A stretch of 44,326 bases of DNA from Salinivirgaceae bacterium (lineage in GTDB: Bacteria > Bacteroidota > Bacteroidia > Bacteroidales > SZUA-534), in assembly GCA_016284875.1 (NCBI GenBank), contig JAEEPS010000020.1, positions 1 through 44,326 of the forward strand, written 5' to 3'. The first letter of the stretch is position 1, and each line of letters begins with the position of its first letter. Of the stretch, positions 42,155 to 44,326 are shown piece by piece. A model generated the notes under the pieces. It ran no database searches. It saw nothing but the letters and a program-made list of their open reading frames with translations, and was not told the DNA's origin. Both the position numbers and the translations under genes were made by a program.

Positions 42155-43435
42155 TCAATATCTGTACCGCTGCGCCCACCAGTTTTTAAGGCGGGTGCGG
42201 ATGTTCTCTTCCTGCGGGTTCTGCTGCGGGTTGTAGAACTTGCGGCCGCGCAACTCTTTGGGCAGAAAATCCTGGTCAACAAAATTGCCTTCGTAGTCGT
42301 GCGCGTACTTGTAGTTGGCGCCGTAGCCCATCTTTTCCATCAGTTTGGTGGGTGCGTTGCGCAGATGTAATGGCACCGACAGATTGCCCGTCTGGCCGAC
42401 AGTTGAGAGCGCATCGTTGATGGCCATATAGCCCGAATTGCTTTTAGGGCTCGATGCGAGATAAATGGCACATTCCGAGAGAATTATGCGCGATTCGGGC
42501 ATCCCGATTTTGTTCACTGCGTCGAAGCAGGCGTTGGCCAGTAGCAGGGCGTTGGGATTGGCAAGGCCAATGTCTTCCGAAGCCGAAATGAGCAGCCTGC
42601 GGGCAATGAATTTCACATCCTCGCCACCGTCGAGCATACGCGCAAGCCAATAAACGGCGCCGTTGGGGTCGCTGCCGCGAATCGACTTGATGAAGGCCGA
42701 AATGATGTCGTAGTGCATCTCGCCGTTCTTGTCGTACACCGAAAGGTTCTCTTGCAGAATGTCCTCAACTATCTTGTTGTTGATTGTGATTTCAGATTTT
42801 CCCGATTGTGCCCCAACAACAATATCAATGATATTGAGCAACTTGCGCGCGTCGCCACCCGAATAGCGGAACATTGCTTCCTTTTCTTCGACGTTGATTT
42901 TCAGTTGTTTCAAGTCGAAATCCATTGTGAGAGCACGGGTTAGCAGTTCGTCAAGGTCTTCGGGCTCGAGCGATTTGAGCACATAAACCTGGCACCGCGA
43001 AAGCAGTGGCGAAATGACTTCGAACGACGGATTTTCGGTCGTGGCGCCAATCAGCGTCACCACGCCTTGCTCCACTGCGCCAAGCAGCGAGTCCTGCTGC
43101 GCCTTGCTGAAGCGGTGAATCTCATCGATGAAGAGAATGGGGTTCGGCTGGTCGAAAAACTGCTGACGTTTGGCCTGGTCGATGGTGTCGCGAACATCTT
43201 TCACGCCTGAACTGATGGCGCTCAACGAGAAGAACGCGCGCCCCTGCAAGTGGCTGATAATGTTGGCCAAAGTGGTTTTTCCAACTCCTGGCGGGCCCCA
43301 CAGAATCATGCTCGGAATCCGCCCCGACTCGATGGAACGGCGCAGAATAGCCCCCTTCCCGACCAGATGTTTCTGGCCGATGTACTCGTCCAGACTTTTC
43401 GGACGCAACCGTTCGGCTAATGGCAAGTTCGGCAT
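42155..43435 (-). CDS. rarA: Replication-associated recombination protein A (RarA/MgsA)
   Basis: RarA is an AAA+ clamp-loader-like ATPase acting at stalled forks. Starting at ATG 43435 gives the canonical N-terminus PLAERLRPKSLDEYIGQ and 426 residues; a longer frame overlaps the divergent gene and is rejected. Walker A GPPGVGKT is at 47-54, Walker B ILFIDEIHRF near 100-109, sensor 1 GATTENPSFE, and SGGDARKLLN is the sensor 2 region. The C-terminal MgsA part includes SDPNGAVYWLARML, SASEDIGLANPNAL and YMAINDALSTV. It diverges from the DNA alkylation repair-like gene. Confidence 0.97.
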   Translation of the reverse strand: MPNLPLAERLRPKSLDEYIGQKHLVGKGAILRRSIESGRIPSMILWGPPGVGKTTLANIISHLQGRAFFSLSAISSGVKDVRDTIDQAKRQQFFDQPNPILFIDEIHRFSKAQQDSLLGAVEQGVVTLIGATTENPSFEVISPLLSRCQVYVLKSLEPEDLDELLTRALTMDFDLKQLKINVEEKEAMFRYSGGDARKLLNIIDIVVGAQSGKSEITINNKIVEDILQENLSVYDKNGEMHYDIISAFIKSIRGSDPNGAVYWLARMLDGGEDVKFIARRLLISASEDIGLANPNALLLANACFDAVNKIGMPESRIILSECAIYLASSPKSNSGYMAINDALSTVGQTGNLSVPLHLRNAPTKLMEKMGYGANYKYAHDYEGNFVDQDFLPKELRGRKFYNPQQNPQEENIRTRLKNWWAQRYRY

Positions 43436-43539
43436 CGCTGTGCTGCTGTTTTTCGATTGGCGAAGATAAAAAACGCTAACGTAAACTGAAAACGAAAACG
43501 CGGACACCAACCTAAAACGCTCTAAATCCCAACTATCAT

Positions 43540-43547
43540 TATCTTTG
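43540..43547 (+). promoter_or_regulatory. Candidate -7 element for the HEAT-repeat repair gene
   Basis: TATCTTTG (followed by C) matches TAnnTTTG, 17 bp before the ATG at 43564. No -33 TTTG is seen at the consensus spacing. Confidence 0.45.
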
Positions 43548-43563
43548 CCAAAAACAAAAAACG

Positions 43564-44253
43564 ATGTTTGGACTGCCAACACACTTGCAACATACTGACG
43601 ATGCGGAACTTAAGCAGATTTTGCAGCAAACTATAATGCTGCAAAACGGCGCCGTGGCTGCACAGATGGCCAAATCAGGCGTGCGCGGGCTGATGAATTA
43701 CGGCGTGTCGCTGCCCGACCTGCGGCGTATTGCGGCCGAATGGGGCACCAACCATGAACTTGCCCGGCGACTTTGCCCGCTCAACATTCGCGAAGCGCGC
43801 ATCCTGGCATCGATGCTTTTTGATGCCAACAAGCTGACCGACAGCGATTTGACGCTAATCAGCCAATCAATAACAAACATTGATATGGCCGAGAATTTTG
43901 CGCAAAATATTGTCAACAAAATTGCTGATCGTGACTTTTTCAGCCAACTTGCCAATGGCGACAAATGGCATCTGCTGACTGCCATCAACGCTGTGGGCTG
44001 GGCGGTTGCGCAGCATCGGCAGCACTCTGATATTTTGTCCGATTGGTTTGCTGACAATATTGAATCAATTGTCAATCAGAATATTGCAGAAACTGCGCGG
44101 CCGATTGTGTCAACAATGACTGCCATTGCTGACATCTCGGAACCGAAAAAACTGACAATCGAAAACATTGCGCAAAAACTAATATCTTCGCAATCGGTAT
44201 TTGCACAAAATATTGGTAATCAGATTATTCAATTGCAGCAAACTGATTTTTGA
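43564..44253 (+). CDS. DNA alkylation repair enzyme-like (AlkD-type HEAT repeat) protein
   Basis: AlkD-family glycosylases remove bulky or cationic alkylated bases using a superhelix of HEAT-like repeats. The 229-residue protein is all helical with repeats such as SLPDLRRIAAEWGTNHELARRL, NIREARILASMLFD and DKWHLLTAINAVGWAVAQH, in the pattern of Bacteroidota proteins annotated as DNA alkylation repair enzymes. The helix with LRRIA and the REARILASML segment match the family; I cannot confirm the catalytic aspartate, so it could be a non-catalytic HEAT protein. It diverges from rarA and ends at an intrinsic terminator. Confidence 0.75.
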   Translation: MFGLPTHLQHTDDAELKQILQQTIMLQNGAVAAQMAKSGVRGLMNYGVSLPDLRRIAAEWGTNHELARRLCPLNIREARILASMLFDANKLTDSDLTLISQSITNIDMAENFAQNIVNKIADRDFFSQLANGDKWHLLTAINAVGWAVAQHRQHSDILSDWFADNIESIVNQNIAETARPIVSTMTAIADISEPKKLTIENIAQKLISSQSVFAQNIGNQIIQLQQTDF

Positions 44254-44269
44254 GAGTAAAAAACCTGAC

Positions 44270-44302
44270 ACGCACAATCTGCAGCACTGACGTGCGTTTT
44301 TC
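44270..44302 (+). terminator. Intrinsic terminator after the HEAT-repeat gene
   Basis: ACGCAC (44270-44275) pairs with GTGCGT (44292-44297), followed by TTTTT. It lies 17 bp after the stop. Confidence 0.7.
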
Positions 44303-44326
44303 TGGTACGTTTTTTGTCATAAAGAC

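Noticed and set aside
43436..43582. Extended N-terminus of RarA
   Set aside because: It would overlap the divergent HEAT-repeat gene and its promoter; the canonical RarA N-terminus begins at ATG 43435.

Overview
The window looks like ordinary chromosome from an anaerobic member of the Bacteroidota, probably order Bacteroidales. The evidence is three TonB-dependent receptors (two with carboxypeptidase-like N-terminal domains), DUF4249, DUF4625 and DUF1573 proteins, many lipoproteins, -7 promoter elements of the TAnnTTTG type, and an NfnAB-type ferredoxin:NADP oxidoreductase. Most genes are of moderate GC content. One block, about 19.5-24.4 kb, is clearly more AT-rich and looks like a later acquisition.

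Layout. 1-1.9 kb: rsfS-ftsH (minus; ftsH runs off the left edge). 2.1-5.7 kb: upp, a YciO-family gene and a prolyl oligopeptidase lipoprotein (plus). 5.8-10.7 kb: a minus-strand cell-surface operon of two tandem paralogous lipoproteins, a TonB-dependent receptor and a DUF4249 lipoprotein. 10.9-12.5 kb: a PafA-like alkaline-phosphatase-superfamily protein whose metal site looks degenerate. 12.6-16.9 kb: a minus-strand envelope operon (large AsmA-like protein, membrane-anchored DsbA-like thiol oxidoreductase, four-cysteine lipoprotein). 17.2-19.5 kb: nfnA-nfnB.

19.5-24.4 kb is the AT-rich accessory block. On the minus strand a TIR-domain protein is followed by an AlbA_2/HATPase/winged-helix protein carrying an in-frame 12-bp tandem repeat (SNGL repeats). 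Next come a long-armed hairpin with its own intrinsic terminator, a small membrane-anchored protein of unknown function, and a Bro-N-like/Fic fusion. This gene set resembles an antiphage or toxin-type defence island. The TIR/AlbA_2 pair and the structured element are the best candidates in the window for an undescribed system.

24.5-28.9 kb: a secreted nitroreductase, then an operon that looks devoted to metal (probably zinc) acquisition: a Cys/His-rich small membrane protein, a ZnuD-like TonB receptor and two His-rich DUF4625 lipoproteins. 29-32.5 kb: a GT39-type glycosyltransferase, O-acetylhomoserine sulfhydrylase and a DUF2807 protein. 32.5-37.6 kb: REP-like hairpins, engB, a DUF805 membrane protein, a DUF1573 protein and an STN-containing TonB receptor. 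37.7-44.3 kb: prs, an NlpC/P60 peptidase, comF, dprA (convergent with comF) coupled to a small membrane protein, rarA, and a DNA alkylation repair-like HEAT protein.

I saw no tRNA, rRNA, CRISPR array, transposase or integrase. Family assignments come from motif recognition by eye, with no database search.
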